This document shows positions 12,990 through 25,210 of a stretch of 64,000 nucleotides of DNA, in pieces. A program made the position numbers and the translations under genes. Each line of letters starts with the position of its first letter. The first letter of the stretch is position 1. The notes under the pieces were generated by a model. That model saw only the letters and a program-made list of their open reading frames with translations, was not told the origin of the DNA and did no database searches. The DNA comes from Xestospongia bergquistia (Eukaryota > Porifera > Demospongiae > Haplosclerida > Petrosiidae): contig OZ014412.1 in assembly GCA_963965975.1 (NCBI GenBank), positions 12,662,849 through 12,726,848 on the forward strand. The letters run 5' to 3'.

Positions 12990-14200
12990 AGGACTCTATG
13001 GGTGTAACTAAATAAACTGTTATTAACAGTTTAGTAAGTTGGTTTGTATTAACACTCTAAAGTCTTTAAACTAAAGACTTTAGAAGGTTTAGACTATTGA
13101 GTGAAGTTAATAAAGTAAACAGCTCAGTCTAAAGGACTCTATGGGACTAACTAAATAAACTGTTATTAACAGTTCAGAAAGTTGGTTTGTATTAACACTC
13201 TAAAGTCTTTAAATAAAAGACTTTAGAAGGTTTAGACTATTGAGTGAAGTTAATAAAGTAAACAGCTCAGTCTAAAGGACTCTATGGGACTAACTAAATA
13301 AACTGTTATTAACAGTTTAGTAAGTTGGTAAGCATTAAGCCGCTAAAGTGTTTAAATTAAAGACTTTAGAAGGTTTAGACTATTGAGTGAAGTTAATAAA
13401 GTAAACAGCTCAGTCTAAAGGACTCTATGGGACTAAAAAAATAAACTGTTATTAACAGTTTTGTAAGTTGCTTTGCCTTAACCCTCTAAAGTCTTTAAAC
13501 TAAAGACTTTAGAAGGTTTAGACTATTGACTGAAGTTAACAAGGTAAACAGCTCAGTCTAATGGACTCTAAGGCTATTAACAGTTTAGGAAGTTTGTTTG
13601 CATTAAAACTCTAATGTCTCTAATTTAAAGACATTAGAAGGTTTAGACTATTGACTGAAGTTCATAAATTTAACAGCTCAGTCTAAAGGACTCTATGGGA
13701 CTAACTAAATAAACTGTTATTAGCAGTTTAGTAAGTTGGTTTGTATTAACTCTCTAAAGTCTTTAAATTAAAGACTTTAGAAGGTTTAGACTATTGATTG
13801 AAGTTAACAAAGTCAACAGCTTAGTCTAATGGACTCTATGGGACTAACTAAATAAACTGTTATTAACAGTTTAGTAAGTTGGTTTGCATTAACACACTAA
13901 AGTCTTTAAACTAAAGACTTTAGAAGGTTTAAACTATTGATTGAAGTTAACAAAGTAAACAGCTCAGTCTAATGGACTCTAAGGCACTAACTAAATGAAT
14001 TGTTATTAACAGTTTAGTAAGTTGGTTTCCATTACACTCTAAAGTCTTTAAATTAAAGACTTTAGAAGGTTTAGACTATTGAGTGAAGTTAATAAAGTAA
14101 ACAGCTCAGTCTAAACGACTCTATGGGACTAACTAAGTAAACTGTTATTAACAGTTTAGTAAGTTGGTTTGTATTAACACTCTAAAGTCTTTAAATTAAA
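12990..14200. repeat. Further copy of the 11.7-12.97 kb block, offset 1268 bp
   Basis: The AGCATTAAGCCGC landmark at 12063 reappears at 13331, the shortened monomer at 12305 reappears at 13573, and ACAAAGTCAACAGCTTAG near 12540 reappears near 13805. The offset of 1268 bp is nine monomers (1287) less 19 bp. With the two 840-bp blocks this makes three relatives of the same block in 3.3 kb. The palindrome in this copy has extra changes (near 13611, CTAATGTCTCTAATTT). Confidence 0.75.
13559..13590. repeat. Monomer with the same 18-bp deletion (third copy)
   Basis: CTCTAAGGC joins TATTAACAG at 13573, 1268 bp after the second copy, with the same breakpoint. Downstream the unit reads AGGAAGTTTGTTTGCATTAAAAC, also shared with the earlier copies. 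Confidence 0.85.
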
Positions 14201-14249
14201 GACTTTAGAAGGTTTAGACTATTGAGTGAAGTTAATAAAGTAAACAGCT

Positions 14250-15000
14250 CAGTCTAAAGGACTCTATGGGACTAACTAAATAAAATGTTATTAACAGTTT
14301 AGTAAGTTTGTTAGCATTAAGCCACTAAAGTCTTTAAATTAAAGACTTTAGAAGGTTTAGACTATTGAGTGAAGTTAATAAAGTAAACAGCTCAGTCTAA
14401 AGGACTCTATAGGACTAACAAAATAAACTGTTAATAACAGTTTTGTGAGTTGCTTTGCCTTAACACTCTAAGGTCTTTAAACTAAAGACTTTAGAAGGTT
14501 TAGACTATTGATTGAAGTTAACAAAGTAAACAGCTCAGTCTAATGGACTCTAACGCACTAACAAAATGAATTGTTATTCACAGTTTAGTAAGTTGGTTTC
14601 CATTACACTCTAAGGTCTTTAAATTAAATACTTTAGAAGGTTTAGAATATTGAGTGAAGTTAACAAAATAAACAGCTCAGTCTAAACGACTCTATGGGAC
14701 TAACTAAGTAAAACGTTATTAACAGTTTAGTAAGTTGGTTTGTATTAACACTCTAAAGTCTTTAAATTAAAGACTTTAGAAGGTTTAGACTATTGAGTGA
14801 AGTTAATAAAGTAAACAGCTCAGTCTAAACGACTCTATGGGACTAACTAAATAAAATGTTATTAACAGCTTAGTAAGTTTGTTAGCATTAAGCCACTAAA
14901 GTCTTTAAATTAAAGACTTTAGAAGGTTTAGACTATAGAGTGAAGTTAATAAAGTAAACAGCTCAGTCTAAAGGACTCTATGGGACTAACTAAATAAACT
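14250..15000. repeat. Four-monomer duplication, offset 571 bp
   Basis: TAAAATGTTATTAACAG followed by TTTGTTAGCATTAAGCCAC occurs at 14281 and again at 14852, 571 bp apart (four units less one base). Flanking monomers are in the same order (GTCTAAACGAC units with TAAGTAAA before). This is a small tandem duplication that has since diverged slightly. Confidence 0.7.
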
Positions 15001-18000
15001 GTTATTAACAGTTTAGTAAGTTGGTTTGCATTAACACTCAAAAGTCTTTAAATTAAAGACTTTAGAAGGTTTAGACTATTGAGTGAAGTTAATAAAATAA
15101 ACAGCTCAGTCTAAAGGACTCTATGGGACTAACTAAATATACTGTTATTAACAGTTTAGTAAGTTGGTTTGCCTTAACACTCTAAAGTCTTTAAATTAAA
15201 GACTTTAGAAGGTTTAGACTATTGATTGAAGTTAATAAACTAAACAGCTCAGTCTAAAGGACTCTAAGGGACTAAGTAAATAAACTGTTATTAACAGTTT
15301 AGTAAGTTGTTTTGCCTTAACACACTAAAGTCTTTAAATTAAAGACTTTAGATGATTTAGACTATTGAGTGAAGTTAATAATGTAAACAGCTCAGTGTAA
15401 CTGACTGTATTGGACTAACTAAATGAACTGTTATTAACAGTTTAGTAAGTTGGTTTGCATTAACACTCTAAAGTCTTTAAATTAAAGACTTTAGAAGGTT
15501 TAGACTATTGAGTGAAGTTCATAAAGTAAACAGCTCAGTCTAGAGGACTCTATGGGACTAACAAAATAAACTGTTATCAACAGTTTAGTAAGTTGGTTTG
15601 TATTAACACTCTAAAGTCTTTAAATTAGAGACTTTAGAAGGTTTAGACTATTGAGTGAAGTTAATAAAGTAAACAGCTCAGTCTAAAGGACTCTATGGGA
15701 CTAACTAAATAAAATGTTATTAACAGTTTAGTAAGTTGGTTTACATTAACACTCTAAAGTCTTTAAATTAAAGACTTTAGAATGTTTAGACTATTGAGTG
15801 AAGTTCATAAATTAAACAGCTCAGTCTAAAGGACTCTATGGGACTAACTAAATAAACTGTTGTTAACAGTTTAGTAAGTTTGTTTGTATTAATACTCTAA
15901 AGTCTTTAAATTAAAGACTTTAGAAGGTTTAGACTATTGATTGAAGTTAACAAAGTAAACAGCTCAGTCTAAGGGACTCTAAGGGACTAACTAAATGAAC
16001 TTTTATTAACAATTTAGTAAGTTGGTTTGCATTAACACTCTAAAGTCTTTAAATTAAAGACTTTAGAATGGTTAGACTATTGATTGAAGTTAATAAAGTA
16101 AACAGGTCAGCGTAATGGACTCTATTGGACTAACTAAATGAACTGTTATTAACAGTTTAGTAAGTTGGTTTGCATTAAAACTCTAAAGTCTTTAAATTAA
16201 AGATTTTAGAAGGTTTAGACTATTGAGTGAAGTTAATAAAGTAAACGGCTTAGTCTAAAGGACTCTATGGGACTAACTAAATAAACTGTTACTAACAGTT
16301 TAGGAAGTTGGTTTGCATTAACACTCTAAAGTCTTTAAATTAAAGACTTTAGAAGGTTTAGACTATTGAGTGAAGTTCATAAATTAAACAGCTCAGTCTA
16401 AAGGACTCTATGTGACTAACTAAATAAACAGTTATTAACAGTTTAGTAAGTTGGTTTGTATTAACACTCTAAAGTCTTTAAATTAAAGACTTTAGAAGGT
16501 TTAGACTATTGAGTGAAGTTAATAAAGTAAACAGCTCAGTCTAAAGGACTCTATGGGACTAACTAAATAAACTGTTATTAACAGTTTAGTAAGTTGGTTG
16601 GCGTTAAGCCACTAAAGTCTTTGAAAATAAAGACTTTAGAAGGTTTGGACTATTGAGTGAAGTTAATAAAGTAAACAGCTCAGTCTAAACGACTCTATAG
16701 GACTAACAAAATAAACTGTTATTAACAGTTTTGTAAGTTGCTTTGCCTTAACACTCTAAAGTCTTTAAACTAAAGACTTTATAAGGTTTAGACTATTGAT
16801 TGAAGTTAACAAAGTAAACAGCTCAGTCTAATGGACTCTAAGGCACTAACTAAATGAATTGTTATTAACAGTTTAGTAAGTTGGTTTCCATTACACTCTA
16901 AAGTCTTTAAATTAAAGAGTTTAGAAGGTTTAGACTATTGAGTGAAGTTAATAAAGTAAACAGCTCAGTCTTAAGGACTCTATGGGACTAACTAAATAAA
17001 CTGTTATTAACAGTTTAGTAAGTTGGTTTGCATTAACACTCTAAAGTCTTTAAATTAAAGACTTTAGAAGGTTTAGACTATTGAGTGAAGTTAATAAAAT
17101 AAACAGCTCAGTCTTAAGGACTCTATGGGACTAACTAAATATACTGTTATTAACAGTTTAGTAAGTTGGTTTGCATTAACACTCTAAAGTCTTTAAATTA
17201 AAGACTTTAGAAGGATTAGACTATTGATTGAAGTTAATAAGGTAAACAGCTAAGTCTAAAGGACTCTATGGGACTAAGTGAATAAACTCTTATTAACAGT
17301 TTAGTAAGTTGGTTTGCCTTAACACACTAAACTCTTTAAATTAAAGACTTTAGAAGTTTTAGACTATTGATTGTAGTTAACAAAGTAAACAGCTCAGTCT
17401 AATGGACTCTATAGGACTACCTAAATGAACTGTTATTGACAGTTTAGTAAGTTGGTTTGCATTAACACTCTAAAGTCTTTAAGTTAAAGACTTTAGAAGG
17501 TTTAGACTATTAAGTGAAGTTAATAAAGTAAACAGCTCAGTCTAAAGGACTCTATGGGACTAACTAAATAAACTGTTATTAACAGTTTAGTAAGATGGTT
17601 TGCCTTAACACTCTAAACTCTTTAAATTAAAGACTTTAGAAAGTTTAGACTATTGATTGAAGTTAACAAAGTAAAAAGCTCAGTCTAATGGACTCTATGG
17701 GACTAACTAAATGAACTGTTATTAACAGTTTAGTAAGATGGTTTGCATTAACACTCTAAAGTCTTTAAATTAAAGACTTCCGAAGTTTTAGACTATTGAG
17801 TGAAGTTAATAAAGTAAACAGCTCAGTCTAAAGGACTCTATGGGACTAACTAAATAAACTGTTATTAGCAGTTTAGTAAGTTGGTTTGTATTAACACTCT
17901 AAAGTCTTTAAATTAAAGACTTTAGAAGGTTTAGACTATTGATTGAAGTTAACAAAGTAAACAGCTCAGTTTAATGGACTCTATGGGACTAACTAAATGA

Positions 18001-20800
18001 ACTGTTATTAACAGTTTAGTAAGTTGGTTTGCATTAACACTCTAAAGTCTTTAAATTAAAGACTTCAGAAGTTTTAGACTATTGAGTGAAGTCAATAAAG
18101 TAAACAGCTCAGTCTAAAGGACTCTATGTGCCTAACTAAATAAACTGTTATTAACAGTTTAGTAAGTTGGTTTGTATTAACACTCTAAAGTCTTTAAATT
18201 AAAGACTTTAGAAGGTTTAGACTATTGATTGAAGTTAACAAAGTAAACAGCTCAGTCTAATGGACTCTCTGGGAGTAACTAAATGAACTGTTTTTAACAG
18301 TTTAGTAAATTGGTTTGCGTTATCACTCTGAAGTCTTTAAATTAAAGACTTTAGAAGGTTTAGACTATTGAGTGAAGTTAATAAAGTAAACAGCTCAGTC
18401 TAAAGGAATGTAAGGGACTAACTAAATAAACTGTTATTAACAGTTTAGTAAGTTGGTTTGCCTTAACACTCTAAAGTCTTTAAATTAAAGACTTTAGAAG
18501 GTTTAGACTATTGAGTGAAGTTAATAAATTAAACAACTCAGTCTAAAGGACTCTATGGGACTAACTAAATAAACTATTATTAACTGTTTAGTAAGTTGTT
18601 TTGCCTTAACACTCTAAAATCTTTAAATTAAAGACTTTAGAAGGTTTAGACTATTGATTGAAGTTAACAAAGTAAACAGCTCAGTCTAATGGACTCTATG
18701 GGACTAACTAAATGAACTGTTATTAACAGTTTAGTAAGTTGGGTAGCATTAACACTCTAAAGTCTTTGAAATTAAAGACTTTAGAAGGTTTAGACTATTG
18801 AGTGAGTTAATAAAGTAAACAGCTCAGTCTAAAGGACTCTATGGGACTAACTAAATAAACTATTATTATCAGTTTCGTAAGTTGGTTTGCCTTAACACTC
18901 TAAAGTCTTTAAATTAAAGACTTTAGAAGGTTTCGACTATTGATTGAAGTTAACAAAGTAAACAGATTAGTCTAATGGACTCTAAGGCACTAACTAAATG
19001 AATTGTTATTAACAGTTTAGTAAGCTTGTTTGCATTAAAACTCTGAAGTCTTTAAATTAAAGACTTTAGAAGGTTTAGACTATTGAGTGAAGTTAATAAA
19101 GTAAACAGCTCAGTCTAAACGACTCTATGGGACTAACTAAATAAACTGTTATTAAGAGTTTAGTAAGTTGGTTTGCCTCAACACTCTAAAGTCTTTAAAT
19201 TAAAGACTTTAGAAGGTTTAGACTATTGAGTGAAGTTCATAAAGTAAACAGCTCAGTCTAAAGGACTCTATTGGACTAACTAAATAAACTGTTATTAACA
19301 GTTTAGTAAGTTGGTTTGCATTACCACACTAAAGTCTTTAAATTAAAGACTTTAGAAGGTTTAGACTATTGAGTGAAGTTAATAAAGTAAACAGCTCAGT
19401 CTAAAGGACTCTATGGGACTAACTAAATAAACTGTTATTAACAGTTTAGTATGTTGCTTTGCCTTAACACTCTAAAGTCTTTAAATTAAAGACTTTAGAA
19501 GGTTTAGACTATTGATTGAAGATAATAAAGTAAACAGCTCAGTCTAAAGGACTCTATTGGACTAACTAAATAAACTGTTTTTAACAGTTTAGTAAGTTGG
19601 TTTGCCTTAACACTCTAAAGTCATTAAATTAAAGACTTTGGAAGGTTTTGACTATTGATTGAAGTTAACAAAGTAAACAGCTCAGTCTAATGGACTTTAT
19701 GGGACTAACTAAATAAACTGTTATTAACAGTTTAGTAAGTTGGTTTGCATAACACTCTAAAGTCTTTAAATTAAAGACTTTATAAGGTTTAGACTATTAA
19801 GTGAAGTTAATAAAGTAAACAGCTCAGTCTAAAGGACTCTATGGGACTATCTAAATAAACTGTTATTAACAGTTTAGTAAGTTGGTTTGCCTTAACACTC
19901 TAAAGTCTTTAATTTAAAGACTTTAGAAGGTTTAGACTATTGATTGAAGTTAACAAAGTAAACAGCTCAGTTTAATGGACTCTATGGGACTAACTAAATG
20001 AACTGTTATTAACAGTTTAGTAAGTTGGTTTGCATTAACACTCTAAAGTCTTTAAATTAAAGACTTCAGAAGTTTTAGACTATTGAGTGAAGTTAATAAA
20101 GTAAAGAGCTCAGTCTAAAGGACTCTATGGGACTAACTAAATAAACTGTTATTAACAGTTTAGTATGTTGCTTTGCCTTAACACTCTAAAGTCATTAAAT
20201 TAAAGACTTTAGAAGGTTTAGACTATTGATTGAAGTAAACAAAGTAAACAGCTCAGTCTAATGGACTCTAAGGCACTAACTAAATGAATTGTTATTAGCA
20301 GTTTAGTAAGTTGGTTTGCATTACACTCTAAAGTCTTTAAATTAAAGACTTTAGAAGGTTTATACTATTGAGTGAAGTAAACAAAGTAAACAGCTCAGTC
20401 TAATTGACTCTATGGGACTAACTAAATAAACTGTTATTAACAGTTTAGTAAGTTGGTTTGCCTTAACACTCTAAAGTCTTTAAATTAAAGACTTTACAAG
20501 GTTTAGACTATTGAGTGAAGTTAATAAAGTAAACAGCTCAGTCTAAAGGACTCTATGGGACTAACAAAATAAACTGTTATTAACAGTTTAGTAAGTTGGT
20601 TTGCATTAACACTCTAAACTCTTTAAATTAAAGACTTTATAAGGTTTAGACTATTGAGTGAAGTTAATAAAGTAAACAGCTCAGTATAAAGGACTCTATG
20701 GGACTAACAAAGTAAACCGTTATTAACAGTTTAGTAAGTTGCTTTGCGTTAACGCTCTAAAGTCTTTAAATTAAAGACTTTAGAAGGTTTAGACTATTTA
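15000..20800. repeat. Heterogeneous satellite segment with scattered block similarity
   Basis: About 40 monomers without a dominant block period. Two local relationships are visible. TAGTATGTTGCTTTGCC occurs at 19447 and 20161, 714 bp apart (five units less one base). The GTTTAATGGACTC unit followed by CTTCAGAAGTTTTAGAC occurs near 17970 and 19971, 2001 bp apart (14 units). An E-like haplotype (GGAATG then TTGTTTTGCC) lies at 18405-18605. Otherwise the monomers vary independently. Confidence 0.7.
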
Positions 20801-22844
20801 TTGCAGTGAAGAAAGTAAACAATTCCGTCTAATGGACTCTAAGGCACTAACTAAATGAATTGTTATTAACAGTTTAGTAAGTTGGTTTGGATTACACTCT
20901 AAAGTCTTTAAATTAAAGACTTTAGATGGTTTAGACTATTGACTGAAGTTAATAAAGTAAACAGCTCAGTCTAAACGACTCTATGGGACTAACTAAATAA
21001 ACTGTTATTAACAGTTTAGTAAGTTGGTTTGCATTAACACTCTAAAGTCTTTAAATTAAACACTTTAGATGATTTAGACTATTGAGTGAAGTTAACAAAG
21101 TAAACAGCTCAGTCTAAAGGACTCTATGGGACTAACTAAATAAACTGTTATTAACAGTTTAGTAAGTTTGTTTGTATTAACACTCTAAAGTCTTTAAATT
21201 AAAGACTTTAGATGGTTTAGACTATAGATTGAAGTTAACAAAGTAAACAGCTCAGTCTAATTGACTCTATGGGACAAACTAAATGAACTGTTATTAACAG
21301 TTTAGTAAATTTTTTGCATTAACACTCTACAGTCTTTAAATTAAAGACTTTAGATGATTTAGACTATTGAGTGAAGTTAATAAAGTAAACAGCTCCGTGT
21401 AATGGACTCTATTGGACAAACTAAATGAACTGTTATTAACAGTTTATTAAGTTGGTTTGCATTAACACTCTAAAGTCTTTAAATTAAAGACTTTAGAAGG
21501 TTTAGACTATTGAGTGATGTTAATAAAGTAAACAGCTCCGTCTAAAGGAATCTATGGGACTAACTAAATAAACTGTTATCAACAGTTTAGTAAGTTGGTT
21601 TGTATTAACACTCTAAAGTCTTTAAATTAAAGACTTTAGAAGGTTTAGACTATTGAGTGAAGTTAATAAAGTAAACAGCTCAGTCTAAAGGACTCTATGG
21701 GACTAACTAAATAAACTGTTATTAACAGTTTAGTAAGTTGGTTTACATTAACCCTCTAAAGTCTTTAAATTAAAGACTTTAGAAGGTTTAGACTATTGAG
21801 TGAAGTTCATAAATTAAACAGCTCAGTCTAAAGGACTCTATGGGACTAACTAAATAAACTGTTATTAACAGTTTAGTAAATTGGTTTGTATTAATACTCA
21901 AAAGTCTTTAAATTAAAGACTTTAGAAAGTTTAGACTATTGATTGAAGTTAACAAAGTAAACAGCTCAGGCTAATGGACTCTAAAGGACTAACTAATTGA
22001 ACTGTTATTAGCAGTTTCGTAGGTTGGTTTGCATTAACACTCTAAAGTCTTTAAATTAAAGACTTTAGATGGTTTAGGCTATTGATTGAAGTTAACAAAG
22101 GAAACAGCTCAGTCTAATGGACTCTATGGGACTAACTAAATGAACTGTTATTAACAGTTTAGTAAGTTTGTTTGCGTTAACACTCTACAGTCTTTAAATT
22201 AAAGACTTTAGATGATTTAGACTATTGAGTGAAGTTAATAAAGTAAAAAGCTCAGTGTAATGGACTCCATTGGACTAACTAAATGAACTGTTATTGACAG
22301 TTTAGTAAGTTGGTTTGCCTTAACACTCTAAAGTCTTTAAATTAAAGACTTTAGAAGGTTTAGACTATTGAGTGAAGTTAATAAAGTAAACAGCTCAGTC
22401 TAAAGGACTCTATGGGACTAACTAAATAAACTGTTATCAACAGTTTAGTAAGTTGGTTTGTATTAACACTGTAAAGTCTTTAAATTAAAGACTTTAGAAG
22501 GTTTAGATTATTGAGTGAAGTTAATAAAGTAAACAGCTCAGTCTAAAGGACTCTATGGGACTAACAAAATAAACTGTTATTAACAGTTTAGTAAGTTGTT
22601 TTGCATTAACACTCTAAAGTCTTTAAATTAAAGACTTTAGAAGGTTTAGACTATTGATTGCAGTGAACAAAGTAAACAACTCAGTCTAATGGACTCTAAG
22701 GCACTAACTGAATGAATTGTTATTAACAGTTTAGTAAGTTTGTTTGCATTACACTCTAAAGTCTTTAAATTAAAGACTTTGGATGGTTTAGACTATTGAC
22801 TGAAGTTAATAAAGTAAACAGCTCAGTCTAAAGGACTCTATGGG

Positions 22845-22885
22845 ACTAACTAAATAAACTGTTATTAACAGTTTAGTAAGTTGGT
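22845..22885. repeat. Dyad 2: 41-bp imperfect inverted repeat with perfect 21-bp core
   Basis: The core, 22855-22875 (monomer 55-75), is TAAACTGTTA, one base T, then TAACAGTTTA: perfect 10-bp arms. Extending outward to 22845-22885 gives 20-base arms that match at 17 of 20 positions. One of the three mismatches would be a G:T wobble in single strands. The TGAACTG and TGAATTG subfamilies lose one or two pairs of the core. Centre variants are frequent (GTTATCAAC, GTTTTTAAC, GTTGTTAAC), leaving the stems intact or shortened by one pair. Confidence 0.9.
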
Positions 22886-22898
22886 TTGCATTAACACT

Positions 22899-22925
22899 CT
22901 AAAGTCTTTAAATTAAAGACTTTAG
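22899..22925. repeat. Dyad 1: 27-bp palindrome, 13-bp arms (reference copy)
   Basis: The left arm CTAAAGTCTTTAA and right arm TTAAAGACTTTAG are exact reverse complements separated by one base (A, monomer position 112). The element is present in almost every monomer and is the most eye-catching conserved stretch of the unit. Variants often change only the centre base: T in the ATTTAAAG form (for example near 6820 and 11511) or G in the AAGTTAAAG form (for example near 33644 and 44692). Arm changes also occur (CTTCAG, TTAATGAC, TTAAACTAAAG). A symmetric site of this size could bind a homodimer or extrude a cruciform, but no protein is implied by sequence alone. Confidence 0.93.
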
Positions 22926-22929
22926 AAGG

Positions 22930-22975
22930 TTTAGACTATTGATTGAAGTTAACAAAGTAAACAGCTCAGTCTAAA
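22930..22975. repeat. Dyad 3: inverted repeat straddling the monomer boundary
   Basis: TTTAGACT at monomer 130-137 is the reverse complement of AGTCTAAA at 25-32 of the following monomer. GAG at 141-143 can also pair with CTC at 22-24, leaving ATT as a bulge and about 21 nt as the loop. In this reference copy the last base is T, so the inner GAG:CTC helix is incomplete; most GAGTGAAG copies have it. In copies with CTAATGG the outer pair is lost. It is weaker than dyads 1 and 2. Confidence 0.7.
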
Positions 22976-23394
22976 GGACTCTATGGGACTAACTAAATAA
23001 ACTGTTATTAACAGTTTAGTAAGTTTGTTTGTATTAACACTCTAAAGTCTTTAAATTAAAGACTTTAGAAGGTTTAGACTATTGATTGAAGTTAACAAAG
23101 TAAACAGCTCAGTTTAATGGACTCTATGGGACTAACTAAATGAACTGTTATTAAGAGTTTAGTAAATTAGTTTGCATTAACACTCTACAGTCTTTAAATT
23201 AAAGAATTTAGATGATTTAGACTATTGAGTGAAGTTAATAAAGTAAAAAGCTCAGTGTAATGGACTCTATTGGACTAACTAAATGAACTGTTATTGACAG
23301 TTTATTAAGTAGGTTTGCCTTAACACTCTAAAGTCTTTAAATTAAAGACTTTAGAAGGTTTAGACTATTGAGTGAAGTTAATAAAGTAAACAGC

Positions 23395-24490
23395 TCAGTC
23401 TAAAGGACTCTATGGAACTAACTAAATAAACTGTTATCAACAGTTTAGTAAGTTGGTTTGTATTAACACTGTAAAATCTTTAAATTAAAGACTTTAGAAG
23501 GTTTAGATTATTGAGTGAAGTTAATAAAGTAAACAGCTCAGTCTAAAGGACTCTATGGACTAACTAAATAAACTGTTATTAACAGTTTAGTAAGTTGGTT
23601 TACATTAACACTCTAAAGTCTTTAAATTAAAGATATTAGAAGGTTTAGACTATTGAGTGAAGTTCATAAATTAAACAGCTCAGTCTAAAGGACTCTATGG
23701 GACTAACTAAATAAACTGTTATTAACAGTTTAGTAAGTTGGTTTGTATTAAAACTCTAAAGTCTTTAAATTAAAGACTTTAGAAGGTTTAGACTATTGAG
23801 TGAAGTTAATAAAGTAAACAGCTCAGTCTAAAGGACTATATGGGACTAAATAAATAAACTGTTATCAACAGTTTCGTAAGTTGGTTAGCATTAAGCCACT
23901 AAAGACTTTAAATTAAAGACTTTAGAAGGTTTAGACTATTGAGTGAAGTTAATAAAGTAAACAGCTCAGTCTAAAGGACTCTATGGAACTAACTAAATAA
24001 ACTGTTATCAACAGTTTAGTAAGTTGGTTTGTATTAACACTGTAAAATCTTTAAATTAAAGACTTTAGAAGGTTTAGATTATTGAGTGAAGTTAATAAAG
24101 TAAACAGCTCAGTCTAAAGGACTCTATGGACTAACTAAATAAACTGTTATTAACAGTTTAGTAAGTTGGTTTACATTAACACTCTAAAGTCTTTAAATTA
24201 AAGACTTTAGAAGGTTTAGACTATTGAGTGAAGTTCATAAATTAAACAGCTCAGTCTAAAGGACTCTATGGGACTAACTAAATAAACTGTTATTAACAGT
24301 TTAGTAAGTTGGTTTGTATTAAAACTCTAAAGTCTTTAAATTAAAGACTTTAGAAGGTTTAGACTATTGAGTGAAGTTAATAAAGTAAACAGCTCAGTCT
24401 AAAGGACTATATGGGACTAAATAAATAAACTGTTATCAACAGTTTCGTAAGTTGGTTAGCATTAAGCCACTAAAGACTTTAAATTAAAGA
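23395..24490. repeat. Nested tandem duplication of four monomers (571 bp)
   Basis: TATGGAACTAAC occurs at 23411 and 23982 (571 bp). The four units that follow are the same in order: ACTGTAAAATC, CTCTATGGACTAAC (one G missing), GTTCATAAATTAAAC, and ATATGGGACTAAATAAA with TTTCGTAAG and CCACTAAAGAC. I read the two copies as identical over nearly the whole length, the visible differences being AGATATTAG at about 23633 and the fourth unit ending in TTTAGAGTATTG in the second copy only. Confidence 0.88.
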
Positions 24491-25210
24491 CTTTAGAAGG
24501 TTTAGAGTATTGAGTGAAGTTAATAAAGTAAACAGCTCAGTCTAAAGGACTCTATGGGACTAACTAAGTAAAATGTTATTAACAGTTTAGTAAGTTTGTT
24601 TGCATTAACACTCTAAAGTCTTTAAATAAAAGACTTTAGAAGGTTTAGACTATTGATTGAAGTTAACAAAGTAAACAGCTCAGTCTAATGGACTCTATGG
24701 GACTAACTAAATGAAATGTTATTAACAGTTTAGTAGGTTGGTTTGCATTAACACTCTAAAGTCTTTAAATTAAAGACTTTAGAAGGTTTAGACTATTGAT
24801 TGAAGTTAATAAAGTGAACAGTTCAGTCTAAAGGACTCTATGGGACTAACTAAATAAACTGTTATTAACAGTTTAGTAAGTTGGTTTGCCTGAACACTCT
24901 ACAGTCTTTAAATTAAAGACTTTAGAAGGTTTAGACTATTGATTGAAGTTAACAAAGTAAACAGCTCAGTCAAATGGACTCTATGGGACTAAATAAATGA
25001 ACTGTTATTAACAGTTTAGTAAGTTGGTTTGCATTATCACTCTAAAGTCTTTAAATTAAAGACTTCAAAAGTATTAGACTATTGAGTGAAGTTAATAAAG
25101 TAAACAGCTCAGTCTAAAGGACTCTATGGGACTAACTAAATAAACTGTTATTAACAGTTTAGTAAGTTGGTTGGTATTAACACGCTAAAGTCTTTAAATT
25201 AAAGACTTTA

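Larger units (their letters stand above)
22801..22943. repeat. Representative near-consensus monomer
   Basis: This copy matches the consensus I derived at every position except the last (GAT in place of GAG). It runs from TGAAGTTAATAAAG through CTCAGTCTAAAGGACTC, GGGACTAACTAAATAAACTG, the two internal dyads and GGTTTAGACTATTGA. It serves as the coordinate reference: local position 1 is base 22801. The next unit begins at 22944. It belongs to the commonest subfamily (AATAAAG, CTAAAGG, TAAATAAAC). Confidence 0.95.
20800..24500. repeat. 6- and 7-monomer blocks marked by CTCTACAGTC
   Basis: The marker CTCTACAGTC, followed by TTTAGATGATTTAGAC and by a GTGTAATGG monomer, occurs at 21325, 22183 and 23183. 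The steps are 858 bp (exactly six units) and 1000 bp (seven units less one). Each marker sits in the same succession of neighbours, including a GAATTG unit with GTGAA upstream of at least two of them (20.8 and 22.66 kb). A fourth marker at 26612 belongs to the 3429-bp duplication. Confidence 0.78.
22660..25200. repeat. Left copy of the 3429-bp-offset duplication
   Basis: GTGAACAAA at 22663 matches 26092, CTCTACAG at 23183 matches 26612, and TATGGAACTAAC at 23411 matches 26840, all at offset 3429 bp (24 units less three). After the nested four-monomer duplication the offset falls to 2858 bp (24471 against 27329), which is 3429 less 571. The similarity ends near 25.2 kb (GTTGGTTGGTATTAACAC) against 28.05 kb. 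Confidence 0.85.

Noticed and set aside
22824-22904. Origin of the 143-bp unit from a duplicated ~71-bp half-unit
   Set aside because: CAGTCTAAAG (24-33) and CACTCTAAAG (95-104) are 71 bp apart, close to half the unit. A base-by-base comparison of the halves gave 27 matches of 71, little above chance for this composition.
22899-22925. Dyad 1 as a rho-independent terminator
   Set aside because: The stem is AT-rich, is not followed by a T-run, and recurs in every monomer of a non-coding array.
22899-22925. Dyads as terminal inverted repeats of MITE-type transposons
   Set aside because: The dyads sit at a fixed place in every unit with a constant period and no target-site duplications or empty sites. 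A transposon origin of the monomer cannot be excluded but nothing shows it.
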